DNA of 64,000 nt from positions 33,284 to 97,283 of the forward strand of contig DATCHW010000013.1 of the NCBI GenBank assembly GCA_036508135.1, written 5' to 3'. Source of the stretch: DATCHW01 sp036508135 (GTDB lineage Bacteria > Bacteroidota > Ignavibacteria > Tepidaquicellales > Tepidaquicellaceae). Below are positions 1 to 9,998 of the stretch, in pieces. The notes under the pieces are model-generated. The model saw only the letters and a list, made by a program, of their open reading frames with translations. It did no database searches and was not told the DNA's origin. The number at the start of each line of letters is the position of its first letter. Positions within the stretch are counted from its first letter, which is position 1. Position numbers and translations under genes: made by a program.

Positions 1-1
1 A

Positions 2-826
2 TTTTTAAGTACAGATAATGGCAACAGTTGGATTGCGAGAAATAACGGGATTTCTAACTCAATAGTTAATGCCTTAGAATTTTCTTCTCCCTATCTTATT
101 TCCGGATTGTGGAGTGGTGGTATATATCGTTCTACAAATTATGGAATTAATTGGACTAAAATTAGCACCCAAAATCTTGTTCTTTCACTTGCATATTTGA
201 ACACAAATCTTTTTGCAGGATCTTGGGGTGGAATATGGTTGAGCACAAACAATGGTGATAATTGGACAACTATGAATAATGGATTGGTAGACTCGGTTGT
301 TGAATCTCTTAATGTTTGGGGTACAAATTTGTTTGCGGGGTCCAGAAATGGAGTATTTTTAACCACGAATAATGGGGCGAATTGGTTTGATAAAAATCAA
401 GGATTTGGCTTACCGCATTATATTCAATCATTATTTATTACAGATAATTATATTTTTGCTGGAACTTGGAATACAGGTTTTTGGCGACGCTCACTTTCTG
501 AAATAACTAATGAATTTAATACATCGTCAGAAATTCCTGAGAAATTTTCTTTATCGCAGAATTATCCGAATCCGTTTAATGCGGAAACGAAAATAAAATT
601 TGATATACCAAGTGGATTCCCGTTAGGAGCATACGGGAATGACAAAGTGGTGTTAAAAGTCTTTGATTTACTGGGACGGGAAGTGGCGGCGCTTGTGAAT
701 GAATCTTTACAGCCGGGGACGTATGAAGTTACATTTGATGGTGGTAATTTGCCAAGCGGAGTTTATTTTTATCAGTTACGGACAAATAACTTTGTACAGA
801 CGAAAAATTTAATTCTTTTAAAATAA
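2..826 (+). CDS. T9SS-exported beta-propeller protein, 5' end outside window
   Basis: The frame is open from the window edge, so the N-terminus and signal peptide are missing; the TTG at 107 is not a believable start because repeat units continue upstream of it. At least four Asp-box-like units are visible (FLSTDNGNSW, YRSTNYGINW, WLSTNNGDNW, FLTTNNGANW), each about 40 residues, ending with a WRRSLSEI closing unit as in the 25245 and 27359 genes. The last ~85 residues are a T9SS type A sorting domain (QNYPNPFN to terminal LILLK). Known: such domains are cleaved off when cargo crosses the outer membrane. Inferred: surface or secreted protein, ligand unknown. The sorting domain carries an in-frame palindromic insert (616-646). 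Confidence 0.9.
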   Translation, partial: FLSTDNGNSWIARNNGISNSIVNALEFSSPYLISGLWSGGIYRSTNYGINWTKISTQNLVLSLAYLNTNLFAGSWGGIWLSTNNGDNWTTMNNGLVDSVVESLNVWGTNLFAGSRNGVFLTTNNGANWFDKNQGFGLPHYIQSLFITDNYIFAGTWNTGFWRRSLSEITNEFNTSSEIPEKFSLSQNYPNPFNAETKIKFDIPSGFPLGAYGNDKVVLKVFDLLGREVAALVNESLQPGTYEVTFDGGNLPSGVYFYQLRTNNFVQTKNLILLK

Positions 827-841
827 TGTTTATTACGGGTT

Positions 842-2386
842 ATGAAAAAAATAATTTTTATTTTAGTAATATTTAATCTCGTATTTTATGCAAGTTTAAT
901 TCTTAAAAATTCTGAAACTTATTCCGGTAATCTTAATCTTCCTTCCTTAATCCGGTTGACAAATGGAGTCAATGACAGAAACCCCAGCTGTGGTGTAGTA
1001 AACAGCCAATTTTATGGAGTAAATGGAAAAGATTGGTCTTTTTTGGTTTTTGAGAGAATTTTCGGAACTTCATCAAATATTATTGTTACTAAAATAGGCA
1101 CTGTGGGTCCGCTCGATACAGGTTATTATCTTACTAATAATTCCTTTATTAATAAAAATCCCTGCATTACTCATAATACCCCACAATACCCGGCAAACCC
1201 AACAAAAGCTTTAGCTGTATGGGAAACTAACAAAAATGGTTCGTGGGATATTTATGCAAGCAGATATAATATTGCTTCAGGATGGTCTGCCCCATTTTCG
1301 ATTGACTCATCTTTAACAAACAAAACAAATGCCAGAGTTTCTTATTTTGACTCTACATTTATTGCAATCGTTTATCAAAACAGAATTTCAATACGATTTA
1401 AAAGGTATAATTATGAAACAAATTCAATTACCTTTGACACAAACCTGACAATTCCTGAGTTGCAGAATTGCAGTAATCCAAATGTAATGGCATGTAATAG
1501 TTTTTCCTATAAAAACATTTGTATAACGTATGAAAAGGAAATAACTGCAGGAAGAAAAGCTGTTTATTATACACTCGGTAATATTGCAAATAATATTATC
1601 ACCTGGTCAACTCCGGATACGATTGCCTATACCGGGTCAAACAGAAATTCCGAATTTATTGAGGGTTATTATAGCGGTGCCATCTGCTATTTTGAATCGA
1701 ATAGAACCGGAGACTGGAATGTTTATAAAACAAGGCTTGATTTTTCGAACGGAACAAAAACACTTGTTCCCGTTATTACTAATAACGGTTTTGATGATTA
1801 TTCGTATGCCGGGAGTGATCTGCCGCTTGGGATTAAAAATGAAGTTCATTCATTTTATGGCTATTTAAGGAAAAGTCCTGCTAATATCAAAGCTGTAATT
1901 CGAGAAGCTATTTTTGGAAGCGGGGGTGACTCGATGATTGTAAATATCGGGAATGATACTAATTATAAATCAAAATTAATAAGGACTACTATATATTGGG
2001 AATCATGTGTGAGAGGCTGGGTTATTTTTAACAAAGATTCACTCGGTGCGGGAATTCAATCCGGAATTTATGGAACATACTACACAGGATGCCCTATGAA
2101 TATAGAAAACAACGGCACTGTGGTTAATTATTCACTTTTCCAAAACTACCCCAATCCATTTAATGCAAAATCAAATATTAAATATCAAATATCAAAAATA
2201 TCAGATGTACAGATTAAAATATTCGACATCCTCGGACGCGAAATTGCAATACTTGTGAATGAAAAATTAAATCCCGGGACTTACGAAGTAACATTTGACG
2301 GAAGTAATCTGCCAAGCGGGGTATATTTTTACAAATTATCCGCCGGTAATTTTACCGAAACCAAAAAATTGACTTTGCTCAAATGA
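842..2386 (+). CDS. T9SS sorting-domain protein with beta-propeller-like body
   Basis: This 514-residue protein starts with a short Lys pair and hydrophobic stretch (MKKIIFILVIFNLVFYASL), a signal peptide. The middle holds no Asp-boxes but repeats such as AVWETNKNGSWDIYASRY and CYFESNRTGDWNVYKTRL that look like propeller blades of the TolB/WD40-like kind. The C-terminus (about 430-514) is a T9SS type A sorting domain beginning QNYPNPFNAKSNIKY. Its linker has no repeat insert, so it shows the uninserted state. It starts 15 nt after the previous gene and overlaps the next by ATGA, so the array is probably co-transcribed. Function unknown. Confidence 0.88.
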   Translation: MKKIIFILVIFNLVFYASLILKNSETYSGNLNLPSLIRLTNGVNDRNPSCGVVNSQFYGVNGKDWSFLVFERIFGTSSNIIVTKIGTVGPLDTGYYLTNNSFINKNPCITHNTPQYPANPTKALAVWETNKNGSWDIYASRYNIASGWSAPFSIDSSLTNKTNARVSYFDSTFIAIVYQNRISIRFKRYNYETNSITFDTNLTIPELQNCSNPNVMACNSFSYKNICITYEKEITAGRKAVYYTLGNIANNIITWSTPDTIAYTGSNRNSEFIEGYYSGAICYFESNRTGDWNVYKTRLDFSNGTKTLVPVITNNGFDDYSYAGSDLPLGIKNEVHSFYGYLRKSPANIKAVIREAIFGSGGDSMIVNIGNDTNYKSKLIRTTIYWESCVRGWVIFNKDSLGAGIQSGIYGTYYTGCPMNIENNGTVVNYSLFQNYPNPFNAKSNIKYQISKISDVQIKIFDILGREIAILVNEKLNPGTYEVTFDGSNLPSGVYFYKLSAGNFTETKKLTLLK

Positions 2387-4044
2387 AAAAGTCAGTTTTA
2401 TATTATTTAATTTTTTTAATTATCAATTTTGCATTTTTAATTCATGATTCTTTTTGCCAGTATCAAAATGTATTGATAAGTAATCAATTTTATCCGTGTG
2501 AAGTTACAATTATTATTAATCCCAAAAACATTAATGAAATAGTAGCGGGATCATGTATTTCCTTTTTAGGTACTGATACTTCAATCAGCGGATATTATTA
2601 TTCGACAAACGGGGGACATAACTGGACGTCGGGTGTTTTGCATTCTGCACTTGCAAGTCCATCAGGCGACCCGGTTGTTATTGTTGATACAGCAGGTTTT
2701 TTCTATTATATTCAAAATGCTAATTATCATGGTTTTGTCCCTCCTTGCTTTGACAGACATTTAGTAATGAAATCAACTAACGGAGGGATGAACTGGCCCA
2801 CAGGTTCAACTTATGGATATAATAATGGAAAATTTCAGGATAAACCGTGGGGTTGTATTGACTGGTCAAATAGTATCTGGCGAAACAGTATTTATATTAC
2901 CTGGACTGAATTTTCTAAATACTCGTTCTTAGGCGGTTCTCAGGATAGCTCGATCATTTTATTTACTAAATCTACTGATGGAGGCTTGAATTGGAGCCAA
3001 CCGATTCGGATTTCGAAACGAAAAGGTGATTCACAAGATGCTTCCAATACATTGGAAGGAGCAGTACCCTGCACCGGACCGAACGGAGAAATATATGTTT
3101 CCTGGTCGGGACCAATTATATTCAACAGTAATCAATATGGAATATTTTTTAATAAATCAACTGACGGAGGAAATACGTGGTTGGATAGTGAAAAAGTTGC
3201 AACATCCCAACCCGGAGGATGGTGTATTCTTAACATCTATGGAACGGGAAGATGCAATGGTTTTCCTGTAACATGTTGTGACCTCAGCAATGGACCATAC
3301 AGGGGAACAATATATATAAATTTTTCTGACCAGAGAAACGGTCCAACCGATACTGATATCTGGCTTATAAAATCTACTAATGGCGGGTCAAACTGGAGTT
3401 CTGTTAAACGTGTAAACAATGACCCGCCGGGTAAACATCAGTTCTTTAACTGGATGACTATAGATCAAACGACGGGATATTTGTATTTTATTTTTTATGA
3501 TGAAAGAAACACAAGCATTTCAAGTACAGATGTTTATATGGCAAGGTCAACTGACGGGGGAGAAACTTTTCAGAATGTCCGTGTAAATACTACCACTATT
3601 CAATTAACCTCAAATTCTTATTTGGCAGATTATATTAATATATGCGCAGTAAACGGACATGTCAGACCAATTTGGACATCAACTTTAAACAATAATTCAA
3701 TTTATACCGCAATAGTGGATACTTTTTATTCCAACAGTATAAATAATATCAATACGGAAATTCCATCTTCGTTTTCATTAAGCCAGAATTATCCAAATCC
3801 GTTTAATCCAAATACAAAAATCAAATTTGATATACCTTCAAAAGGCAAAAATCAAAAAGCAAAAGTCAAACTTTTAATATACGATATACTTGGAAAAGAA
3901 ATTGAAACTCTTGTAAATGAACAATTGAATCCGGGAATATATGAAGTTACCTTTGATGGAAGCAATATTCCAAGTGGAATTTATTTTTACAGATTATCCG
4001 CCGGCAATTTTTCTGAGACTAAAAAATTAATATTACTCAAATGA
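2383..4044 (+). CDS. sialidase-like Asp-box protein with T9SS sorting domain
   Basis: 553 residues with signal peptide (MKKSVLYYLIFLIINFAFLI, cleavage probably near FCQ). Six Asp-box motifs of the S-x-N/D-x-G-x-x-W type are visible (for example KSTNGGMNW, KSTDGGLNW, RSTDGGETF), the number expected for a six-bladed sialidase-like propeller. I see no convincing sialidase arginine triad, so enzymatic activity is not claimed. The C-terminus is a T9SS type A sorting domain with a Lys/Gln-rich in-frame insert (3838-3873). It is a tandem paralogue of the next gene and is coupled to both neighbours by ATGA overlaps. Confidence 0.88.
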   Translation: MKKSVLYYLIFLIINFAFLIHDSFCQYQNVLISNQFYPCEVTIIINPKNINEIVAGSCISFLGTDTSISGYYYSTNGGHNWTSGVLHSALASPSGDPVVIVDTAGFFYYIQNANYHGFVPPCFDRHLVMKSTNGGMNWPTGSTYGYNNGKFQDKPWGCIDWSNSIWRNSIYITWTEFSKYSFLGGSQDSSIILFTKSTDGGLNWSQPIRISKRKGDSQDASNTLEGAVPCTGPNGEIYVSWSGPIIFNSNQYGIFFNKSTDGGNTWLDSEKVATSQPGGWCILNIYGTGRCNGFPVTCCDLSNGPYRGTIYINFSDQRNGPTDTDIWLIKSTNGGSNWSSVKRVNNDPPGKHQFFNWMTIDQTTGYLYFIFYDERNTSISSTDVYMARSTDGGETFQNVRVNTTTIQLTSNSYLADYINICAVNGHVRPIWTSTLNNNSIYTAIVDTFYSNSINNINTEIPSSFSLSQNYPNPFNPNTKIKFDIPSKGKNQKAKVKLLIYDILGKEIETLVNEQLNPGIYEVTFDGSNIPSGIYFYRLSAGNFSETKKLILLK

Positions 4045-5675
4045 AAAAGATAATTTTATTTTATTCAATTTATTTAATTCTTAATACTTCTTTCTTAATT
4101 CATAATTCATTATGCCAGTATCAAAACATTATTTTTAATGTAAATAATAATTATAATCCCAATGAACCGACAATTATGATTAATCCGAAAAACACTAATC
4201 AAATTGTTGCAGGGTCAAATATTTTTTATATTAATTCGACGGATACAGCTATTTCTGGATATTATTATTCTACTAACAGTGGTTTGAATTGGCAGGGCGG
4301 ACCTTTGCTATCAACGATAGCAAGGACTGCGGGAGACCCGGTGGTTATTGTCGATACAAGCGGTAATTTTTATTTTTTTACTATAACAAACTGGGGAAGA
4401 ACTGACTGGCTTGATAATTTGATATGTTTAAAATCCACTAACGGGGGAGCAAACTGGTCTAACGGAGTATTATTCGGATTTAATAATGGCAGGGATATGG
4501 ACAAACCATGGGCTTGTGTTGATTTCTCTCATAGCATTTATGGAAATAATATTTATGTGACCTGGACAGAATTCGATAAATACCACAGTTATTCGAATAC
4601 CGACAGCACTCATATTATGTTTTCAAAATCAACAAATGGAGGTCTTAGTTTTTCCCAATCAAAAAGGATTAATTCTCAGTCGGGAAATTGCAGGGACTCG
4701 ACTAACACGGTTGAAGGTGCTGTGCCCTGTACCGGACCTAACGGAGAAATTTATGTTGCCTGGGCTGGCTGGTCGAACATATGTTTCAATAAATCCACTG
4801 ATGGAGGAAATACTTGGCTCAATGTTGAAAAAACTATAGCTCAACAGGTTGGAGGCTGGAGAGGCGTCACCGGAATAGTAACTTATAATGGTTTTCCAAT
4901 AACAGCTTGCGATAATAGTAACAGCATATATAGTGGCAATATATATGTTAATTGGGTTGACCAGAGAAGCGGGGCAACTGACCAGGATGTCTGGATAATT
5001 AAATCTTCAGACGGAGGAAATAACTGGAATGTACTTATCAGGGTTAATACTGACCCTCCCGGCAGAAATCAGTTCTTCACGTGGATGACAATTGACCAAA
5101 AAACAGGCTATATATACTGTGTTTTTTATGACCTTAGAAATAATCCAACAACTATGACCGATGTATATATAGCACGCTCTACAAATGGGGGGAGTAATTT
5201 TATCAATGTAAAAGCAGATACAAATCCTTTTAATATGATTAATTCTAATTTGGGTGATTATATTAATATCTCAGCTTATAATAATAAAGTAAGACCAATC
5301 TGGATTTCATCGACAAATTATATTAATAATATTTATACGGCGATAATAGATACAATTAATGTTGGTATAAACAAAATATCGGATATTGTTCCATCATCAT
5401 ATTCCTTGTATCAGAACTATCCGAATCCGTTTAATGCAGAAACGAAGATAAAATTTGACATTCAGAAGTCAGTAGTAAGTAGTCAGTATTCAGTAGTAAC
5501 ATTGAAAATCTTTGACATCACGGGACGTTATATCGCAATACTTATGAATGAACAACTACATTCCGGCACTTATGAGGTTACGTTTGACGGGAGTAATTTA
5601 CCGAGCGGAATATATTTTTATCAGTTGAAGGCTGATGATTTTGTTAAAACTAAAAAACTTTTATTAATTAAGTAA
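4041..5675 (+). CDS. sialidase-like Asp-box protein with T9SS sorting domain (paralogue)
   Basis: 544 residues with the same architecture as the preceding gene: signal peptide ending near LCQ, shared phrases such as VEGAVPCTGPNGEIYV and DYINI, six Asp-box units, and a T9SS type A sorting domain. The two clearly arose by tandem duplication, but have diverged along the body. The sorting-domain linker contains a different insert from its twin: a Ser/Val-rich stretch encoded by repeated AGTCAGTAGT-like DNA (5463-5501). It overlaps the upstream gene by 4 nt, suggesting translational coupling. Confidence 0.88.
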   Translation: MKKIILFYSIYLILNTSFLIHNSLCQYQNIIFNVNNNYNPNEPTIMINPKNTNQIVAGSNIFYINSTDTAISGYYYSTNSGLNWQGGPLLSTIARTAGDPVVIVDTSGNFYFFTITNWGRTDWLDNLICLKSTNGGANWSNGVLFGFNNGRDMDKPWACVDFSHSIYGNNIYVTWTEFDKYHSYSNTDSTHIMFSKSTNGGLSFSQSKRINSQSGNCRDSTNTVEGAVPCTGPNGEIYVAWAGWSNICFNKSTDGGNTWLNVEKTIAQQVGGWRGVTGIVTYNGFPITACDNSNSIYSGNIYVNWVDQRSGATDQDVWIIKSSDGGNNWNVLIRVNTDPPGRNQFFTWMTIDQKTGYIYCVFYDLRNNPTTMTDVYIARSTNGGSNFINVKADTNPFNMINSNLGDYINISAYNNKVRPIWISSTNYINNIYTAIIDTINVGINKISDIVPSSYSLYQNYPNPFNAETKIKFDIQKSVVSSQYSVVTLKIFDITGRYIAILMNEQLHSGTYEVTFDGSNLPSGIYFYQLKADDFVKTKKLLLIK

Positions 5676-5717
5676 ATAAAAATAAATTTTATTAATTTAA
5701 AATTAAATCATATTACT

Positions 5718-7886
5718 ATGAAAAAACTATTTACTCTTTTTTTACTTACATGCTTAATCTTTATTTTATATTCGAATGTTATTTTCTCTCAGAGCAATTT
5801 CTGGGTTCAAACTAATGGTCCGGACGGGGGGAGCATTCGATGTTTTGTTAAAGATTCTTTAAACAGATGGTATATCGGAACTATCGGAAACGGTGTCTAT
5901 TACACAACAAATGAAGGTGCAAACTGGATAATATCCAATCAGGGAATAACTTACGGAAAAATAAACGGACTTGTTTTGGATTCTACAAATTATTTATATG
6001 CTGCTACCGAAAGAGGTTTATTCCGCTCAACTAACAGCGGGGCAATTTGGGAAAACATTGCTTTTCAGACGGATGTGATTTACTCAATTGCAGTAGATGC
6101 TAATAACAGGTTATTTGTTTCCGCATCAAGTACTGTATGGATGTCAACGGATTATGGTGTAAACTGGACACTCAGCAACGGCGGGCTTTCAGGCGGGACA
6201 TTTTATAATTTGACAACTGCTCCGAATTCGTATATGTACACCAATTCATCTTCCGGAGGAATATACCGTTCAACTGATTTTGGAGCAAACTGGACAAATG
6301 TTAATTCAGGCTTGCCAAGTACTTATACAAGTGCAATCAATGTATCTCCAAATAATTATGTGTTTGCAGGAATCTCGGGTACCGGAATTTTTTTATCAAC
6401 AAATAACGGTGACAACTGGTCTGCGGTTAATTCCGGTTTAGGAAATACATTTATCAACGGAATCGGTTCGTACGGAACTTTGCTTTTTGCCGGCACAAAC
6501 AACGGAATTTATAAATCTACAAATTACGGAACAAACTGGACTGCGGTTAATTCCGGTTTCACTTCGCCTTATTCCGGATGCGCGAGTTTTGGTTTTATTT
6601 CAAGTTCGGTGATATATGCCGGAACTTATGCACTCGGTGTTTTGAAATCAACGGACGACGGAAATTCCTGGGTAAAATCCAGTAACGGCATTAATGCAAA
6701 CACTATTAAGTCAATAGATGTTGCTCTTAATGGAAATATCTTTGTGGGATTTACGGGTGGTGTATATATTTCCACGAATAACGGTGCTTCTTTTCAACAA
6801 TCAGATGCCGGTATTACAAACACAATGAACAATGTAATCCGGGTTCATCCAAACGGATACATTTATGCGGGAACGTTTCCAATGTCCGGAGCTCCGTTAA
6901 GCGGAATTTTCCGCTCCACGAATAATGGTGCAAACTGGACTGTTGCGATGAGCGGATTCACTTATCAATTCAATAATGTTCTTGATTTTGCTTTTGATTC
7001 AAGCGGTTATATATATGCGGCATCAAATGACAATGTGTATAAATCTACAAATCTTGGTAACAACTGGTTCAAGGTAAGCAATGGAATTACTAATAATCAG
7101 GTCTATTCTATCGCAGCGAACAGACGAGATAATATTGTTTTTGCCGGAACGTATGGTTCTGGTATATTCCGCTCTTTAGATAATGGCTCAAACTGGGTGC
7201 AGATAAACAATGGACTCACAGCAACTCAAATAATGTCTCTTGCTTTAAATACAAGCGGTCACATTTTTGCGGGTTCAAATGGATATGGAGTTTTTCGTTC
7301 AACGGATAGAGGAGATACCTGGCAGCAGGTTCTTTCTCTGCCGAATATGCAAGCCTGGAAAGTTGCGATAAATAACCTCGGACATATTTATGCCGGAATA
7401 GTCGGGGGGCAAATTGTAAATTTAGGTGTCTGGCGTTCAACTGACAATGGCGATAACTGGACACAAATCAGCGACGGTCTTTTCTATCCGTTCATTGATG
7501 CTCTTGCATTTGATGTGAATGGTTATGCTTTTGCAGGTTCACTGGGAGGCGGATTATATAAAAGCACTTCCTCAACACCTGTGAATAATATCCGGAATAT
7601 TGTTTCAACAACTTATTTGCTTGAACAAAATTATCCGAATCCGTTTAATCCGGTGACGAAGATAAAATTTAATATCAAGAAAGAATACAGAAGTCAGGAG
7701 TCAGAAGTTAAGTTGAGTATCTACGATATATTAGGAAGAAAGATTGAGGATTTAGTTAATGAAAAATTACAGCCGGGGAGTTATGAAGTGACGTTCGACG
7801 GGAGTAATCTGGCAAGCGGGATATATTTTTATAAATTAACTTCAGGAGAATTCTCGGAAACAAAAAGGATGATACTTTTAAAATAA
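5718..7886 (+). CDS. T9SS protein with about 14 propeller blades
   Basis: 722 residues with an N-terminal signal peptide (cleavage probably after IFSQ). Thirteen Asp-box-like units (YYTTNEGANW through WRSTDNGDNW) plus a closing GLYKSTS unit follow, about 45 residues each, then the T9SS type A sorting domain. Fourteen units would make two seven-bladed propellers; the same count is seen in the 25245 and 27359 genes. The family resembles WD40/YVTN/BNR-like photosystem-stability-factor repeats. The sorting-domain linker has a charged insert encoded by GAAGTCAGGAGTCAGAAGT (7677-7712). Probably a surface adhesin or binding protein; ligand unknown. Confidence 0.88.
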   Translation: MKKLFTLFLLTCLIFILYSNVIFSQSNFWVQTNGPDGGSIRCFVKDSLNRWYIGTIGNGVYYTTNEGANWIISNQGITYGKINGLVLDSTNYLYAATERGLFRSTNSGAIWENIAFQTDVIYSIAVDANNRLFVSASSTVWMSTDYGVNWTLSNGGLSGGTFYNLTTAPNSYMYTNSSSGGIYRSTDFGANWTNVNSGLPSTYTSAINVSPNNYVFAGISGTGIFLSTNNGDNWSAVNSGLGNTFINGIGSYGTLLFAGTNNGIYKSTNYGTNWTAVNSGFTSPYSGCASFGFISSSVIYAGTYALGVLKSTDDGNSWVKSSNGINANTIKSIDVALNGNIFVGFTGGVYISTNNGASFQQSDAGITNTMNNVIRVHPNGYIYAGTFPMSGAPLSGIFRSTNNGANWTVAMSGFTYQFNNVLDFAFDSSGYIYAASNDNVYKSTNLGNNWFKVSNGITNNQVYSIAANRRDNIVFAGTYGSGIFRSLDNGSNWVQINNGLTATQIMSLALNTSGHIFAGSNGYGVFRSTDRGDTWQQVLSLPNMQAWKVAINNLGHIYAGIVGGQIVNLGVWRSTDNGDNWTQISDGLFYPFIDALAFDVNGYAFAGSLGGGLYKSTSSTPVNNIRNIVSTTYLLEQNYPNPFNPVTKIKFNIKKEYRSQESEVKLSIYDILGRKIEDLVNEKLQPGSYEVTFDGSNLASGIYFYKLTSGEFSETKRMILLK

Positions 7887-8000
7887 AAAATTAAACCGAA
7901 TGTAAATTTTAAAGAATCGCTACCATAGAATATTTGGTTCTTCTTTGTAACCGAAATTTAAAATTATTTTTCATATTTTAATTATGAAAGGAGCAGATTT

Positions 8001-8474
8001 ATGAAGAATTTTATCTCTAATATGATGGAATGGATTAGACCTGCCGGAATTGTGATTATATTTTTCTTTGCATATTACTTCAGCAATGATGCGGTAACAA
8101 GGTTTCACATTTTGGGACCATTTGTAGTTATGCTTTTTTCGGGGACAGTGGCTTTTGAATCTTTAATACTTGGAGAATTTGCCTCTGAAAAAATAGGTTA
8201 TAAACCCGACCGTTCTTACCAGATTCAATCAGGACTTGCCAATTTAGCTATAGCGGTAACAGCATTGATAATTTATATTATAAACTGGGGGCTGTATGCT
8301 GACACTACCATCGTAATTGCTATGTTATTATTTTTCACCTTTTCGGCTGTAAATCATTTATACTCGGCAATAAGCAAGAAAAATTTTAAACCGGTTAACT
8401 TAATGCGTCCACTTATGGCTCTATTGTTACTCGCAGCGATGCTTTATCCGATGATTCAGGCACTAAAAAAGTGA
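8001..8474 (+). CDS. small integral membrane protein, function unknown
   Basis: 157 residues with four or five hydrophobic segments (about 14-27, 38-58, 78-98, 99-122 and 133-153) and a short basic C-terminus. A clear AAAGGAG ribosome site lies 7 nt before the ATG, unusual in this window, where most starts lack one. It stands alone between T9SS genes and shares no motif with them. I do not recognise the family; a DoxX- or DUF-type inner membrane protein is possible but unsupported. Confidence 0.75.
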   Translation: MKNFISNMMEWIRPAGIVIIFFFAYYFSNDAVTRFHILGPFVVMLFSGTVAFESLILGEFASEKIGYKPDRSYQIQSGLANLAIAVTALIIYIINWGLYADTTIVIAMLLFFTFSAVNHLYSAISKKNFKPVNLMRPLMALLLLAAMLYPMIQALKK

Positions 8475-8507
8475 TTTTTAGAATTTAAAATTTATAAATT
8501 TCTTTAA

Positions 8508-8600
8508 ATGAATCTTAAGTTAGTATTCGAGGGTAAAGACGGAATTGAAATATCACAAACAAAGAGTATGATTTTAAAAAATAGGCTCTGCCGAAAATAA
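8508..8600 (+). pseudogene. possible remnant of a T9SS sorting-domain 3' end
   Basis: A 30-codon open frame contains GIEISQTKSMILKN, which matches the last strand of the sorting domains around it (for example FSETKRMILLK). The upstream part of the domain is absent. I read it as a fossil of a lost T9SS gene between 7886 and 8615; chance resemblance cannot be excluded. Confidence 0.3.
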
Positions 8601-8614
8601 AATTAATATAGACA

Positions 8615-9868
8615 TTGATAAAAAAAACAATATACCTGACACTGCTTTTATTTTTATTTTATGATTATGCGAACGCGGATGATTCTGTCAAGGTTATGTG
8701 TTATAATCTTTTGAATTATGGATTTTCAGCCGACCCGCGTGATATTAATTACAGGAAAATTGTAAGGTCTGCTAATCCGGATATACTGACAGTCGAGGAA
8801 ATAGTCTCGCAGGAAGGCGTCGATGAATTTCTCGATAGTGTAATGAATTACTACACACCGGAACTGTACAATGCCGGTACGTTCATCAACGGTACGGATA
8901 CAGATAACGGAATATTCTACAAACCCTCAAAATTCATATTCATATCAAACACTCCGATAATAGTTCCTGTAACGGGAGCAAGGGATATGAATGTATTCAA
9001 ATTAAGACATATAATAACGAACAGGGAAATATTGATAATAAGCCTTCATTTAAAATCAGGAAGTGAGATACAGTATCAGCAGCAAAGGGCTGCCGAAGTA
9101 CTCGCATTGAGGCAATTTACAGATTCATTGCCTTACGGAACAAATTTTATTGTACAGGGAGACTGCAACTTACAGGGCGCTACAGAGCAGGCATACATAA
9201 ACCTGACAATACAAAACCCGAATGCTGACGGGCATTGCATTGACCCTTTAAATCTGCCCGGAATCTGGAATAAAAACCCGGCTTATGCATTATATCATAC
9301 ACAATCTACAAGAATACGTTCATTCGGCGGCGGTTCGATAGGCGGATTGGATGACAGATTTGACTTAATACTGTATTCGCGTTCGATAAGTTCAGGAGCC
9401 GGAATCAGCTATATACAGGGCTCTTACAAAGTATTCGGAAACGACGGTAATCATTTTAACGATTCGATTAACCGGCGTCCGAATACCGCAGTACCCGATT
9501 CAATAGCCGATGCCTTGCATTATGCATCTGACCATTTACCGGTTTCTTGTTTATTCCTGTTCCAAACATCTTCGGGGGTAATAAATATTAACAGTGAATT
9601 TCAAAGAGATTTCGTATTATATCAGAATTTCCCAAACCCCTTTAACCCCGCAACAAACATAAAATTCTCTATATTAAAAGCCGGTGTGGTATCTCTGAAA
9701 ATATTTGATAACAGAGGCAAAAAAATTTATGAATTATTCAACAAAAGATTTGAAACAGGAAGCTACCAACAGAAATTAGAATTTCCGGATTTACCAAACG
9801 GTGTTTATTTTTATAGATTACAAACTAATAATCATGTTGAGACAAAAAAGATGATATTTCTTAAATAA
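8615..9868 (+). CDS. secreted endonuclease/exonuclease/phosphatase-family protein with T9SS domain
   Basis: 417 residues, TTG start, signal peptide MIKKTIYLTLLLFLFYDYANA. The body shows the EEP-fold signature in order: CYNLLNYG (metal Asn), EEIVSQEG (metal Glu), a LHLKSG strand, VQGDCNLQG (the G-D-x-N motif) and ASDHLPVS (the catalytic S-D-H). Known family reactions are Mg-dependent hydrolysis of DNA, RNA or phosphoesters. The C-terminal ~85 residues are a T9SS type A sorting domain (NFPNPFNP) without repeat insert. Inferred: exported nuclease or phosphodiesterase used for nutrient scavenging; substrate unknown. Confidence 0.88.
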   Translation: MIKKTIYLTLLLFLFYDYANADDSVKVMCYNLLNYGFSADPRDINYRKIVRSANPDILTVEEIVSQEGVDEFLDSVMNYYTPELYNAGTFINGTDTDNGIFYKPSKFIFISNTPIIVPVTGARDMNVFKLRHIITNREILIISLHLKSGSEIQYQQQRAAEVLALRQFTDSLPYGTNFIVQGDCNLQGATEQAYINLTIQNPNADGHCIDPLNLPGIWNKNPAYALYHTQSTRIRSFGGGSIGGLDDRFDLILYSRSISSGAGISYIQGSYKVFGNDGNHFNDSINRRPNTAVPDSIADALHYASDHLPVSCLFLFQTSSGVININSEFQRDFVLYQNFPNPFNPATNIKFSILKAGVVSLKIFDNRGKKIYELFNKRFETGSYQQKLEFPDLPNGVYFYRLQTNNHVETKKMIFLK

Positions 9869-9998
9869 GAAATTAGAGCGAGTCTGAGATGCGCCGTGGC
9901 GTGCGAAAATCCCTATCTATCTGCCTGGAAGCAGACGGGTCAGGACAAAAAAAAATAATTCTACTAAAAATAAAATATTAAACTTTAAGGACAAAAAA

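Noticed and set aside
2383..5675. True sialidase activity for the two Asp-box proteins
   Set aside because: Asp-boxes occur in many non-enzymatic propellers, and I could not find the arginine triad and catalytic Tyr/Glu arrangement.
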